Source of the DNA: Cernens ardua
Lineage (GTDB): Bacteria; Pseudomonadota; Gammaproteobacteria; Pseudomonadales; Halomonadaceae
NCBI RefSeq assembly: GCF_051251085.1
Contig: NZ_JBPCZH010000005.1
Location: 174,356-238,355 of the forward strand
Reading direction: 5' to 3'
DNA: 64,000 bases
Under the pieces are notes generated by a model. That model ran no database searches. It was not told where the DNA came from and was given only the letters and a program-made list of their open reading frames with translations. Positions 9,440 to 17,408 of this stretch are shown piece after piece; the first letter of the stretch is position 1, and each line of letters starts with the position of its first letter. A program made the translations under genes and the position numbers.

Positions 9440-9525
9440 GTTCAATCACCCGCCCGTATCATGTTAAGTGATAGTTGTCGCATGTGAGGGGTATAATGAG
9501 TGCTCGGTATAGTGGGTGATTGAAC
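9440..9525. promoter_or_regulatory. Long inverted repeat enclosing a TATAAT box
   Basis: GTTCAATCACCC (9440-9451) is mirrored by GGGTGATTGAAC (9514-9525), a perfect 12-bp inverted repeat 62 nt apart. The enclosed segment includes TATAAT at 9492-9497. The arrangement sits upstream of the small acidic gene at 9594 and 45 nt after lysS. It could be a lysS 3' stem or an operator pair around a promoter; no U tract follows. Confidence 0.45.
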
Positions 9526-9593
9526 AAACATTTGTTTCGGAACGCATAGCCGTACCATTTCGTCATTTCGCTCCCCTTTGAGGAGGTATCACC

Positions 9594-9971
9594 ATGAAGC
9601 TGGTAAATCGTTCGTCCCTGAGTATCAAACCGACTCAGGCGTTTGTGGATTGGGTGAATCTGCTGGAAGCCACGGAAGGGGAGGATGACCTGACGTTGGC
9701 TGATATCGAGCACGAAAGCACTGTTTACCTGATCCCCGAAATGGATTCTGAAGAAGCCGTTCAGGCTTATATCGATGAGCGTTACATCGATATCCTCGAG
9801 AACGAACTCAGTGCCTGGGAAGAGGATTCCCGCATGTGGCCAGATACACTGGACCGAGCGCTTTTCGACCGTTTTATCGTTGTGGATCACAGTTTTCTGG
9901 TGCTGGATATTGAGGACGAAGCTGATCTTGAGTCCAGCGAGCTGGATGAAGAAGAGCCTCTGGAAGAGTGA
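9594..9971 (+). CDS. Small acidic conserved-type protein of unknown function
   Basis: A 125-residue, strongly acidic protein with no signal peptide or membrane span. The N-terminus (MKLVNRSSLSIKPTQAFVDW) looks folded. The C-terminal 20 residues are almost all Glu, Asp, Leu and Ser. The Shine-Dalgarno GAGGAGGT, 7 nt before ATG 9594, is near perfect, so it is probably well translated. I do not recognise a domain that would give a function. Confidence 0.75.
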   Translation: MKLVNRSSLSIKPTQAFVDWVNLLEATEGEDDLTLADIEHESTVYLIPEMDSEEAVQAYIDERYIDILENELSAWEEDSRMWPDTLDRALFDRFIVVDHSFLVLDIEDEADLESSELDEEEPLEE

Positions 9972-10187
9972 TCCCAGAAAGAATCAGCGTTATGCAATCC
10001 GTTCAGGGTGAGCAATAACACCATGGGATTACGCATGAGCGAACAAGGTCATTGCATGATTCTCTGGAGAGAACTTTCCGGAAACCCAATGTGCCTTTCT
10101 TATGAAAACCTTCATCCATTTACATATTGGAAAACTTTCTTGTTGTGGGGCGATGCTTCACCGATATACGCGAGGTTTGCGTGACTC

Positions 10188-11681
10188 ATGGCGCTTAAGT
10201 GGCTAACGACCGAACAACCTGGGGATGACGGCTTACCGGCCAGCAAGCGTCTCCCCGCGCTTTGTTCGGTATTGCTGGGCACACTTTTGGTTGTGCTGGA
10301 CAGTTCCATCATCAATATCGCCCTGCCCGAAATGGGCCAGGCGCTGCATGTTCCTGCGTCCTCTTCAATCTGGATCAGTAATATCTATCAACTGGTGGCT
10401 GCGTCGTTAATCTTGAGCTTTGCCGCGCTGGCTGATCGAATCGGTAGCAAACGACTTTATGTGGCCGGTTTATCACTGTTTGTCCTTGCCTCTTTGGCTT
10501 GCGCGCTTTCAACGTCCTTTATCATGTTGGTGATAGCGCGTGCTATTCAGGGGGTGGGTGGGGCGGCTGTCATGAGCCTTGGCCCTTCATTGAACAGGCG
10601 CATTTTCCCCACTCGTATTCTAGGTAGTGCTATTGGTCTGGTTGCGATGACGGTGGCTGCGGCCTTGGCAGCTGGCCCGACACTGGGAGGCATGATCCTT
10701 GCCATTGCCCATTGGCCGTGGTTGTTTTTGATTAACGTCCCTGTTGGCGGTGTGGGCGTATGGATGGCCATCAAGGCACTGCCTGACGAGCGAGGTCACC
10801 AAAAAGCCTTTGATTACCTGGGAGCTGTGCTCTCGGTTATCACGTTGGCCTGCAGTGTATTTGGACTGGGGCATTTGCAACGCGGTAGTCATCATGCTCT
10901 GGCCATGGTATGTCTGATTATCGCCGTTGTGGCTGGAGGTGCCTTCCTTTATCGTCAAAAACATGTGGCGACGCCGTTATTGCCGCTGTCGATGTTTAAT
11001 GAGATACGGTTTACATTGGCAGCATTAACCTCATTCTTCTCGTTTGTAGCGCAGACAATGGTGCTGTTGGCTTTGCCATTTCTTCTCCAAAGTGAACAGG
11101 GCTATTCGCCCATGATGGCGGGACTATTGTTTACCGCATGGCCGGTCGTATTGTTTTTTACCGCGCCACGGGCCGGGCGTTTGGCCGATAAAATGTCACC
11201 GACTGTGGTCTCCAGTATTGGGTTGTTCCTCTTTATGCTGGGTCTGTTGTCGGTGGCACTCTTGTCGTCCATGCATACTGTCACGCCTCTCGATGTGATT
11301 TGGCGTTCTGCCTTGTGCGGGCTGGGTTTTGGCCTGTATCAGGCACCCAATAATCGGGAGCTGATGGGGAGCCTGCCGCGTAAATTAAGCAGCCGTGCTT
11401 CTGGGGTTCAGGCCACAGTACGTACTTTTGCACAAAGTGTGGGTGCCGCGCTGGTGGCATTGGCGTTTTCTGGTATTGTAGGAACGTCTTTTGTCAAAGG
11501 AAGTGTGGATATCAAAGCAGGTTCCGGTATGTCAGGTGCTTCAGATATAACAGCAGGGGGCGCGCTACCCGTCAATGTCGCCTTGTGGTGGGCATTTGGC
11601 ATGGTGTTGGTTGCGCTCTTGTTGGGTGTTGGGCGTATGACCTATTTGCACGTTTGTACGCCGTCTGCAATGAAGCGCTAA
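10188..11681 (+). CDS. MFS multidrug-type exporter, DHA2 (14-span) family
   Basis: A 497-residue membrane protein with many hydrophobic segments, consistent with 14 spans. The first helix carries the DHA2-type LDSSIINIALPEMGQ motif (the LDxTIVNVALP motif of EmrB/QacA). The loop after helix 2 shows ADRIGSKRLYVAG (motif A), and helix 5 has AAGPTLGGMI (motif C, antiporter-type), followed by WPWLFLINVPVG. It should export toxic or amphipathic compounds by proton antiport across the inner membrane. It has no neighbouring membrane-fusion protein, so QacA/SmvA-like stand-alone action is more likely than an EmrAB pair. Substrate unknown. Confidence 0.88.
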   Translation: MALKWLTTEQPGDDGLPASKRLPALCSVLLGTLLVVLDSSIINIALPEMGQALHVPASSSIWISNIYQLVAASLILSFAALADRIGSKRLYVAGLSLFVLASLACALSTSFIMLVIARAIQGVGGAAVMSLGPSLNRRIFPTRILGSAIGLVAMTVAAALAAGPTLGGMILAIAHWPWLFLINVPVGGVGVWMAIKALPDERGHQKAFDYLGAVLSVITLACSVFGLGHLQRGSHHALAMVCLIIAVVAGGAFLYRQKHVATPLLPLSMFNEIRFTLAALTSFFSFVAQTMVLLALPFLLQSEQGYSPMMAGLLFTAWPVVLFFTAPRAGRLADKMSPTVVSSIGLFLFMLGLLSVALLSSMHTVTPLDVIWRSALCGLGFGLYQAPNNRELMGSLPRKLSSRASGVQATVRTFAQSVGAALVALAFSGIVGTSFVKGSVDIKAGSGMSGASDITAGGALPVNVALWWAFGMVLVALLLGVGRMTYLHVCTPSAMKR

Positions 11682-11718
11682 CCTGGGCGTCCACTTTGTA
11701 TTCAGCGGAAAAGAGTTT

Positions 11719-12018
11719 ATGAGTATTCAGGAAAGTATTGAACAAAAGCTGAAAGTCTTGTCGCCTCGGTTTTTACAGGTAGAAAACGAGAGCCATCGGC
11801 ATCATGTGCCGCCCAATTCCGAGACGCATTTCAAGATCACTTTGGTGAGCACAGCATTTGAAGGGCTGATGCCAGTCAAGCGCCATCAACGCGTTTATGC
11901 CTTGCTTGCTGAAGAGCTGGAAAGCCCCGTACATGCGTTGGCGTTGCATCTTTACACGCCTTCAGAGTGGGACAAGCGTCAGCAGGTGAGTCCGGCATCA
12001 CCCAATTGCCGAGGTTAA
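11719..12018 (+). CDS. bolA: BolA family protein
   Basis: A 99-residue protein with the BolA/IbaG fold: the invariant histidine region FKITLVSTAFEGLMPVKRHQ, then RVYALLAEEL and ALALHLYTPSEW. BolA proteins partner monothiol glutaredoxins in iron-sulfur cluster handling and also influence morphology genes. The length and the SRHHVPPNSETHF-like N-terminal segment fit BolA itself rather than IbaG. ATG 11719 lies 37 nt after the MFS gene. Relevant to the unusual Fe-S assembly locus at 49.8-52.2 kb. Confidence 0.9.
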   Translation: MSIQESIEQKLKVLSPRFLQVENESHRHHVPPNSETHFKITLVSTAFEGLMPVKRHQRVYALLAEELESPVHALALHLYTPSEWDKRQQVSPASPNCRG

Positions 12019-12074
12019 TCGACGTTTTGTCGTTATCTTCAATGTCAGTCTTGTTGCTTCGATTCGAGTGAGCC

Positions 12075-13007
12075 ATGTCGGACCCAGTGTCACAGTATGA
12101 GCAGAGCCTGTATATGGATGCCATGGGGCTTACCCTATGGACGGCTCGCTATCGTCTGCCCAATGCGGAGCAGACACCTGCCTGTGAATGGCCCGAAGCA
12201 TCGCGTCCGGCACAGGTGTCACCTTCGCAACGGCTCAAGGCATTGCGTCAGGATGCAGACTCGTCTTCTGAGACTGTAAGCGGTGAGTCACCTACACGTT
12301 CGGCAGCCGTACCGCCAGTGTCTACTGGTGGGGAAACAGTCCCTCCCGTGGAGAGGGTTTCGCCTCAACCGGATGCGTCAGACGCAAACACCATTTCAGA
12401 TACGATACCTTTCACTGCGCAGGTTCATGATAGGGATGTGGTGCCGGATTCGACGTCCAATCTACAGGCAACCTCTTCTGAAACGGCTTCCCGTACCGCA
12501 GCGACTACTCCTTCGACTTTACAGGATTCTCTTGCCTTTTCGTTTCATGCCATCACGCTGGGGAATCGTTGGTGGGTACTTTCCTCACAACAGGCGTTTG
12601 ATACACAGTCACTGGCATTGTTGAGTAATATCCTGATGGCCATGGAGAGCGATGACCGGAGCCCTACGCACTCTGTTGATTTCAAATGGCCAATGATTGA
12701 AGGTTTTAAAGTGGAAGACCCGCAGGCCGAGGCCGAAGATGGCGTATTGGCGTTTGTCGCTGGCCAACAGGAGCAGCAAGGGAAACCGCAAATGATTTTA
12801 TTGCTTGCCGATGATGCCGACGAAAACGCACAGGTACTGTCACGCGTGCTGGGAATAGATTCGGGCACTAGCACTCTGTTGGAACTTCCTGTTATTCAGG
12901 GGGCTGCCTTGCCAACACTATTGTCCAGGCCATCTGCCAAGCGCGCTCTGTGGCACGCACTGGTATCCTATGTCTCTGCAGGGGTGAGCAAACAAAAGGA
13001 TGCCTAA
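12075..13007 (+). CDS. HolD-like DNA polymerase III psi subunit with a long disordered linker
   Basis: This 310-residue protein begins with YMDAMGLTLWTARYRLP (about 13-29), which resembles the start of E. coli HolD (LQQLGITQWSLRRP). It ends with LPTLLSRPSAKRALWHALVSY (about 279-299), like HolD's …ANPTARAALWQQICTY. In HolD the N-terminus binds the chi subunit and the body binds the clamp-loader. Between them lies a roughly 115-residue Ser/Thr/Pro/Glu-rich linker with no fold, making it more than twice the length of E. coli HolD (137). The stop overlaps the rimI start (TAATG), and holD-rimI is a known gene pair, which supports the call. Alternative: an unrelated protein with a chance resemblance. 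Confidence 0.65.
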   Translation: MSDPVSQYEQSLYMDAMGLTLWTARYRLPNAEQTPACEWPEASRPAQVSPSQRLKALRQDADSSSETVSGESPTRSAAVPPVSTGGETVPPVERVSPQPDASDANTISDTIPFTAQVHDRDVVPDSTSNLQATSSETASRTAATTPSTLQDSLAFSFHAITLGNRWWVLSSQQAFDTQSLALLSNILMAMESDDRSPTHSVDFKWPMIEGFKVEDPQAEAEDGVLAFVAGQQEQQGKPQMILLLADDADENAQVLSRVLGIDSGTSTLLELPVIQGAALPTLLSRPSAKRALWHALVSYVSAGVSKQKDA

Positions 13008-13621
13008 TGTGCGTTAGACTATCGCTCCCTTCAGGAGAAAGCGAAGAATCTTTCGGAGGCAGTGAGGATTCTTCCTTTGAACACACGTCTTCTCCCGCAT
13101 ATCCGTACTTGGCGAAACAACTGGCCTGCTTTACGGGGGACGCGGGCTGGTCTGCCTCTGTCATCAGGGATGCCTTGCTGGATTCTCAAAGAGAAGTTTG
13201 GAGTATTCTTGATGGAAGCCAGCCACTCGCCTTCTGTGTATTGCATATTGGCCCATTTGAGCTGGAAATCGAAATGATCGCTGTGGCACCAGATCATCGT
13301 CGCCATGGTTTGGCTACGACATTGCTACGCCATGCGCAATCACGAGTGGGGGCATTGGGAAAAGAATCCCTGTTACTTGAAGTGCGGCGCTCCAATCATG
13401 CGGCACAGCGCCTGTATATGGCGCAAGGGATGCGGCAGGATGGGGTCAGAAAAGGGTATTATCCTGTTCAAGATGCTATATGCGGTGAATCTGCCCATGA
13501 CGGTTTTTCACCTATTGCGGGTGAAACATCAACGTCTGATCATATTGCAGTTAAGTCTTCTACAAACACGCCCATCGCAAGAGAGGATGCGCTGTTGTTT
13601 TCATGGGCGCCATTCGAGTAG
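13007..13621 (+). CDS. rimI: Ribosomal protein S18 N-alanine acetyltransferase RimI, with a C-terminal insertion
   Basis: A GNAT acetyltransferase that acetylates the N-terminal Ala of S18. The acetyl-CoA loop is RRHGLATTLL (about 98-107), preceded by the strand LEIEMIAVAP. The RimI substrate motif VRRSNHAAQRLYMAQGM is at about 127-142, then GYYP at 150-153. In standard RimI an EDALLM motif follows within about 6-10 residues; here EDALL comes at about 193, after a 35-residue polar insertion. The N-terminus also has a 25-residue Ser/Glu extension. ATG 13007 overlaps the upstream stop (TAATG), giving 204 residues against about 150 usually. The stop is 5 bp before a hexamer repeat. Confidence 0.88.
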   Translation: MCVRLSLPSGESEESFGGSEDSSFEHTSSPAYPYLAKQLACFTGDAGWSASVIRDALLDSQREVWSILDGSQPLAFCVLHIGPFELEIEMIAVAPDHRRHGLATTLLRHAQSRVGALGKESLLLEVRRSNHAAQRLYMAQGMRQDGVRKGYYPVQDAICGESAHDGFSPIAGETSTSDHIAVKSSTNTPIAREDALLFSWAPFE

Positions 13622-13626
13622 TTTTC

Positions 13627-13722
13627 CCTCTACCTCTACCTCTACCTCTACCTCTACCTCTACCTCTACCTCTACCTCTACCTCTACCTCTACCTCTACC
13701 TCTACCTCTACCTCTACCTCTA
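13627..13722. repeat. (CCTCTA)16 perfect hexanucleotide tandem repeat
   Basis: Sixteen perfect copies of CCTCTA (96 bp) start 5 bp after the rimI stop codon. The opposite strand reads TAGAGG. Being a multiple of three, copy-number change would not shift a reading frame. It sits in an untranslated 3' region under my annotation. Confidence 0.97.
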
Positions 13723-13978
13723 ATGTTCCTTTACCCTCGATTGCTGGTGGCTCTCCCTACTTTATACATCGATCCGAGATAAACCGACGGGTTGAACGGA
13801 ATGGCCTGACATAGTGCGTTGTAAACGATTCCAAGGTTGGCACCCATGCCTATTAATGCGTACACAAAGTGAGTCTCTGATATGCCGGACGATCGTTTGG
13901 AAGATATGCCGAGCTCTTCTCGGGCGATCAGATGGATATGAAGAAAGATGCACTGACGGCATGGTAAGCACTGACGCC

Positions 13979-14023
13979 AAGGAGAGAGTTATAAAGGAGA
14001 GAATTATAAAGGGGAGATTTATA
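13979..14023. repeat. 15-bp tandem repeat, three copies
   Basis: AAGGAGAGAGTTATA, AAGGAGAGAATTATA and AAGGGGAGATTTATA follow each other without gaps. Each contains a purine-rich AAGGAGA, Shine-Dalgarno-like on the plus strand, but no reading frame follows at proper spacing. Confidence 0.85.
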
Positions 14024-14034
14024 CAGCTTCGGGG

Positions 14035-14068
14035 CAGGGCCTGCATGGAGGTAAGTAGGCAGGCCCTG
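14035..14068 (-). terminator. Hairpin downstream of the zapB-like gene
   Basis: CAGGGCCTGC (14035-14044) and GCAGGCCCTG (14059-14068) form a perfect 10-bp stem with a 14-nt loop, 20 nt after the zapB-like stop on the minus strand. No clear U tract follows on that strand, so this may be a processing or weak termination signal. Confidence 0.45.
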
Positions 14069-14088
14069 TGAGGAGAGGCACCCTTCGC

Positions 14089-14346
14089 TCAGTAATGAGT
14101 ATGATGCGAGTGGGCGTGCTCTGAAGAGGTGTGTGCCTGTTCGGAAGGCTCGCTGCTGGAGATATTTGCTTCTGCTTCGCTGAAACGGGAGAGCAGGTTG
14201 CTCAAGCGTGTTTCGTTCTCCTGACGGCTGTTTTTCAGTGTCTCGTTTTCAGTACGCAGCTCTTCAACTTCCGAGCGAAGCTTGTCGATAGTCTCGAGTG
14301 CATGGGTAACTTTTTTCTCTAACTGATCGAAAAGTTCAGTGCTCAT
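14089..14346 (-). CDS. ZapB-like coiled-coil cell division protein with a His-rich tail
   Basis: An 85-residue protein, predicted to be one long coiled coil: MSTELFDQLEKKVTHALETI then leucine-heptad residues to about residue 55. Size and sequence class match ZapB/TIGR02449-type proteins, which promote Z-ring assembly via ZapA. The start ATG 14346 is chosen over an upstream in-frame start because AGGAGA lies 8-13 nt before it and the extra 21 residues look unrelated. The last 10 residues are histidine-rich (EHAHSHHTHY), unusual for ZapB. Confidence 0.65.
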   Translation of the reverse strand: MSTELFDQLEKKVTHALETIDKLRSEVEELRTENETLKNSRQENETRLSNLLSRFSEAEANISSSEPSEQAHTSSEHAHSHHTHY

Positions 14347-14706
14347 GTTTCTGTGTCTCCTGGTATCGCGACTGCAATCCTTCAAAGTATTCGTATTCAA
14401 ACTTTCCATCGAATGCTTTTTGAATGATGGGTGCTTGCTTAACGTTTACTTGCCTGGCGTTTATAAATTGGCGTTTATTGGCGACGGGCTACCAATGAAA
14501 TGACGGCTACCTATGAAATATAGCCTCAGTGCAATTGATGCTTTGCTTGAATTCGCATACGCAAGCATGCAGGACCAATTGTAAAGCCATCATACGTGGC
14601 TAGCCGCTTGTTGTCTCACTTGAAAGTGTTTTTTTGCGTAAAGCTTCATGCAAGGTTTGGATGATGGCAAACCGGTGTTCCCCTGTACTCACGGAGCAAT
14701 CTCTAG
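14347..14706. other. Intergenic region between zapB-like gene and rsmD
   Basis: 360 bp without a credible gene. It contains small direct repeats (GGCGTTTAT twice near 14457-14480; GCTACC(A/T)ATGAAAT twice near 14489-14520). It should carry the promoter of the zapB-like gene and the 3' end of the rsmD transcript. Confidence 0.45.
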
Positions 14707-15366
14707 TCAGGACCTATGTGTGCCATGAGCGCGTGGTTCTCGTAAATACAATCGGCCCAGGCTTTCGCCCGCTTTGGTTTCACGCAATAGCCGCCATGTG
14801 TCCGGAACGCTGGCGGGTTGTTCCGACTCGCTTTCTACGTATATCAGTGCATCGTCTGTGAGCCACTGATGCTCTTCCAGCAATTGAGCAGCCTTGGTGG
14901 CGAGCGACTGATGAAATGGGGGATCAAGAAATATTACATCGAAGGGTAGATCAGGCGTACGCATGAGTGCTGTCAGCGCATCCGCCTGCGTAAAACACAT
15001 CTGTTGAGTGACCTTGAGTCGTTCACTGTTTTCCCGCAGTAACTGAATGGCTTTTGCATTCAGTTCCATGCTTAGGACATGTGCCGCTCCGCGGGAGACT
15101 GCTTCGAAACCAAGGGCACCACTCCCGGCAAAAGGGTCAAGGACACGGGCCTTGTATAGATCCGATGCCAGCCAATTGAATAATGTTTCCCTGACACGGT
15201 CCGGCGTTGGACGTAACCCTGGGCTATTCAGTACTTGCAACAGGCTGCGTTTCAGGCTCCCCCCAATGATACGGACTTGCCCCATGGGTGCAGAGGTAGA
15301 GGTTGAAGGCCGAGTGCTTCCGAATGATTTACGCTTGGATGATTTATGGCTGGGTGATTTATGCAT
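14707..15366 (-). CDS. rsmD: 16S rRNA (guanine966-N2)-methyltransferase RsmD
   Basis: An S-adenosylmethionine-dependent methyltransferase that modifies G966 in the small ribosomal subunit. Key features are the conserved N-terminal VRIIGGSLKRSLLQVL, RPTPDRVRETLFNWL, the SAM-binding LDPFAGSGALGFEAVSRGA and the catalytic DPPF motif. From ATG 15366 the protein has 219 residues, with a basic Ser/Lys/Thr leader of about 28 residues before the conserved core. A longer form from 15462 is open in frame but lacks a ribosome-binding site; the start is uncertain. rsmD opposite ftsY is a common arrangement. Confidence 0.9.
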   Translation of the reverse strand: MHKSPSHKSSKRKSFGSTRPSTSTSAPMGQVRIIGGSLKRSLLQVLNSPGLRPTPDRVRETLFNWLASDLYKARVLDPFAGSGALGFEAVSRGAAHVLSMELNAKAIQLLRENSERLKVTQQMCFTQADALTALMRTPDLPFDVIFLDPPFHQSLATKAAQLLEEHQWLTDDALIYVESESEQPASVPDTWRLLRETKAGESLGRLYLREPRAHGTHRS

Positions 15367-15851
15367 AGTAGAGCTGGATTCGCGCAGTGCCTTGAAAAGT
15401 ACCTTAAAGAAGTACATTAAATATGCAGGATGGGCCCCCTGAGTATACCCGTCAGGGGGCAACCAATGGTAGGATGCATGTTAAATATACGGATAGGTTA
15501 ATATACGAGTAGATTAGTATACAAACAGTCTAAACTGTTGAGCGGGGATTACCATTCGCTTGCAGTTCCGTTCGATGGTAGCCTAGCTTCAGACCAGCAG
15601 ACGGGATAGCGTTTTTACGTGAGCAGGACAGGCCGCTCCCGAAGGTATCTTGCTTACATGATGTTTTCCGATTGTTTGTGTTCCAGAGCCTTTGATTCGG
15701 GTTGTCGCTATTCGATAACGCAACTGATGTACCCCAACGCCATCGGCGGTCGCTGCTTATGGACAGACTCGTAAATCACTTTACAGAATCGCAGCTGGAT
15801 TCAGAAGTGTAACTACATTTAGAATTGCAACTACAGGCGTAAGTTTTCACC
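15367..15851. other. Divergent region between rsmD and ftsY
   Basis: About 485 bp (less if rsmD starts upstream) with no credible gene. It should hold divergent promoters for rsmD and the ftsYEX operon. Short repeats TATACGGATAGG/TATACGAGTAGA occur near 15487-15512. Confidence 0.4.
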
Positions 15852-17405
15852 ATGTTCGGTTTTTTCAAACGAAAAAAAAATCACGATAAGAGCGTAGAAG
15901 AGAAAGACAAGTCCGTTCATCAGGAAGAACAGGGCGAGCAACAGGCATCGACTGATGCTGCCTCTACCATCGAGGAAAAGCCGGATTCATCTGCTGCATC
16001 CAGCGAGGAACAGCCGCCCCGTGTCGCTCTTGACACTGATGAAACTGCCGCTGATGAAGAAGCGCCTGCCTATGTGCCTTCGCTGAATACGACTGACCCG
16101 CATGGGGACTCGTCGGCGGAGTCAACGCATCCAACGCACGTTCCTCAGCTGAAGTCTGAATCCTCAGAAGTGCCAGAAACACCAGCGCCTGCCAAAACGT
16201 CTTCAGATACCCCGCACAATGCACATGCAGTAGAGCAGGCTCCTTCTATAACTGCGGCCGATGAGACAGCTGCAGCCGATGAGATGCCTTCAGAAAAGGA
16301 TAATGCGGCTGAAACCGGTACCTCTGCGCGCCATTCTCATACTGACACGGCTGATACTCTGTCTACTGATCAATCCTCAGTGGACGCGGCGCCCATGGAC
16401 GAGGCCCCGATCCAGCCTGTAGCGTCAGGGGCTGACGCTGACTCGGCCCCTGAAAAAGAGACAAAGGCTGCCCGCGGTGGCTGGTTCTCCCGCATGCGCA
16501 GCGGACTGAGCAAAACACGCAATAATTTCACCGGGGGACTGGCAACGCTTTTCCTCGGCAAGAAAGAGATTGATGATGAACTGATCGAAGATCTCGAAAC
16601 CCAGTTGTTGGTTGCAGATGTAGGGGTAGAGGCGACAACACAGATCATTGATACGCTGAGCGAACGCGTTTCCCGTAAAGAACTCTCCAGTGCTGATGCG
16701 CTCTACAAGGCATTACAGCAAGAGCTGGGCAATATGCTTGCGCCCGTCGAAAAGCCATTGGTGCTTCCGCCCAAGGGGCAAGGTCCGTTCGTGATTCTTG
16801 TGATTGGCGTGAATGGTGTCGGTAAAACCACTACTATCGGTAAATTGGCGCGCCGCTACAAGAGCGAAGGGCGTTCGGTCATGTTGGCCGCGGGCGATAC
16901 CTTCAGAGCCGCCGCTGTTGAGCAGCTCAAGGTTTGGGGGGATCGCAATGATGTACCCGTGGTGGCTCAGCATACCGGGGCGGACAGCGCGTCAGTCATT
17001 TATGATGCGCTCTCTTCGGCGCGTTCACGTAATGTGGATGTATTGATTGCCGATACAGCCGGCCGTTTGCATAACAAGAGCCATTTGATGGAAGAGCTGA
17101 AGAAGGTTCAACGTGTGATGGCGAAACTTGATCCCGATGCACCTCACGAGGTCATGCTGGTATTGGATGCCGGTACGGGGCAGAACGCAATCAGTCAGGC
17201 GGAAACCTTCGGTGATGCCATTCCGATCACCGGGATTGCATTGACCAAGCTGGATGGTACCGCCAAGGGTGGGGTGATTTTCGCTCTTGCCAAACAGCTG
17301 GGTATCCCTATTCGTTATATTGGTGTGGGGGAATCCCTTGAAGACCTTAGACCCTTCGAGGCAGCTCCATTCACGGAAGCCCTGTTTGACCAACGGAGCA
17401 ACTAA
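15852..17405 (+). CDS. ftsY: Signal recognition particle receptor FtsY
   Basis: The SRP receptor GTPase, which docks ribosome-nascent chain complexes to the SecYEG translocon at the inner membrane. It has 517 residues. After a short basic start (MFGFFKRKKNHDK) comes a long acidic Ala/Glu/Ser/Asp-rich A domain to about residue 205, then the NG domain. The GTPase shows Walker A GVNGVGKTTT near 319-328, DTAGRLHNK and TKLDGTAKGG. The acidic region is of repetitive composition but in frame throughout. ftsE follows 3 nt after the stop. Confidence 0.97.
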   Translation: MFGFFKRKKNHDKSVEEKDKSVHQEEQGEQQASTDAASTIEEKPDSSAASSEEQPPRVALDTDETAADEEAPAYVPSLNTTDPHGDSSAESTHPTHVPQLKSESSEVPETPAPAKTSSDTPHNAHAVEQAPSITAADETAAADEMPSEKDNAAETGTSARHSHTDTADTLSTDQSSVDAAPMDEAPIQPVASGADADSAPEKETKAARGGWFSRMRSGLSKTRNNFTGGLATLFLGKKEIDDELIEDLETQLLVADVGVEATTQIIDTLSERVSRKELSSADALYKALQQELGNMLAPVEKPLVLPPKGQGPFVILVIGVNGVGKTTTIGKLARRYKSEGRSVMLAAGDTFRAAAVEQLKVWGDRNDVPVVAQHTGADSASVIYDALSSARSRNVDVLIADTAGRLHNKSHLMEELKKVQRVMAKLDPDAPHEVMLVLDAGTGQNAISQAETFGDAIPITGIALTKLDGTAKGGVIFALAKQLGIPIRYIGVGESLEDLRPFEAAPFTEALFDQRSN

Positions 17406-17408
17406 TTC

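Larger units (their letters stand above)
13723..14088. other. Intergenic region between rimI repeat and zapB-like gene
   Basis: 366 bp with no credible gene on either strand. It holds a three-copy 15-bp tandem repeat (13979-14023) and a hairpin (14035-14068). Predicted frames here have no family resemblance and unusual codon use. Confidence 0.55.

Noticed and set aside
8454..9449. 331-codon open frame antisense to lysS
   Set aside because: It mirrors lysS codons on the other strand, has no ribosome-binding site and resembles no family.
13305..13814. 169-codon frame running through the hexamer as a Thr-Ser repeat tail
   Set aside because: It begins inside rimI in another frame and the repeat is 96 bp of simple sequence; no ribosome-binding site.
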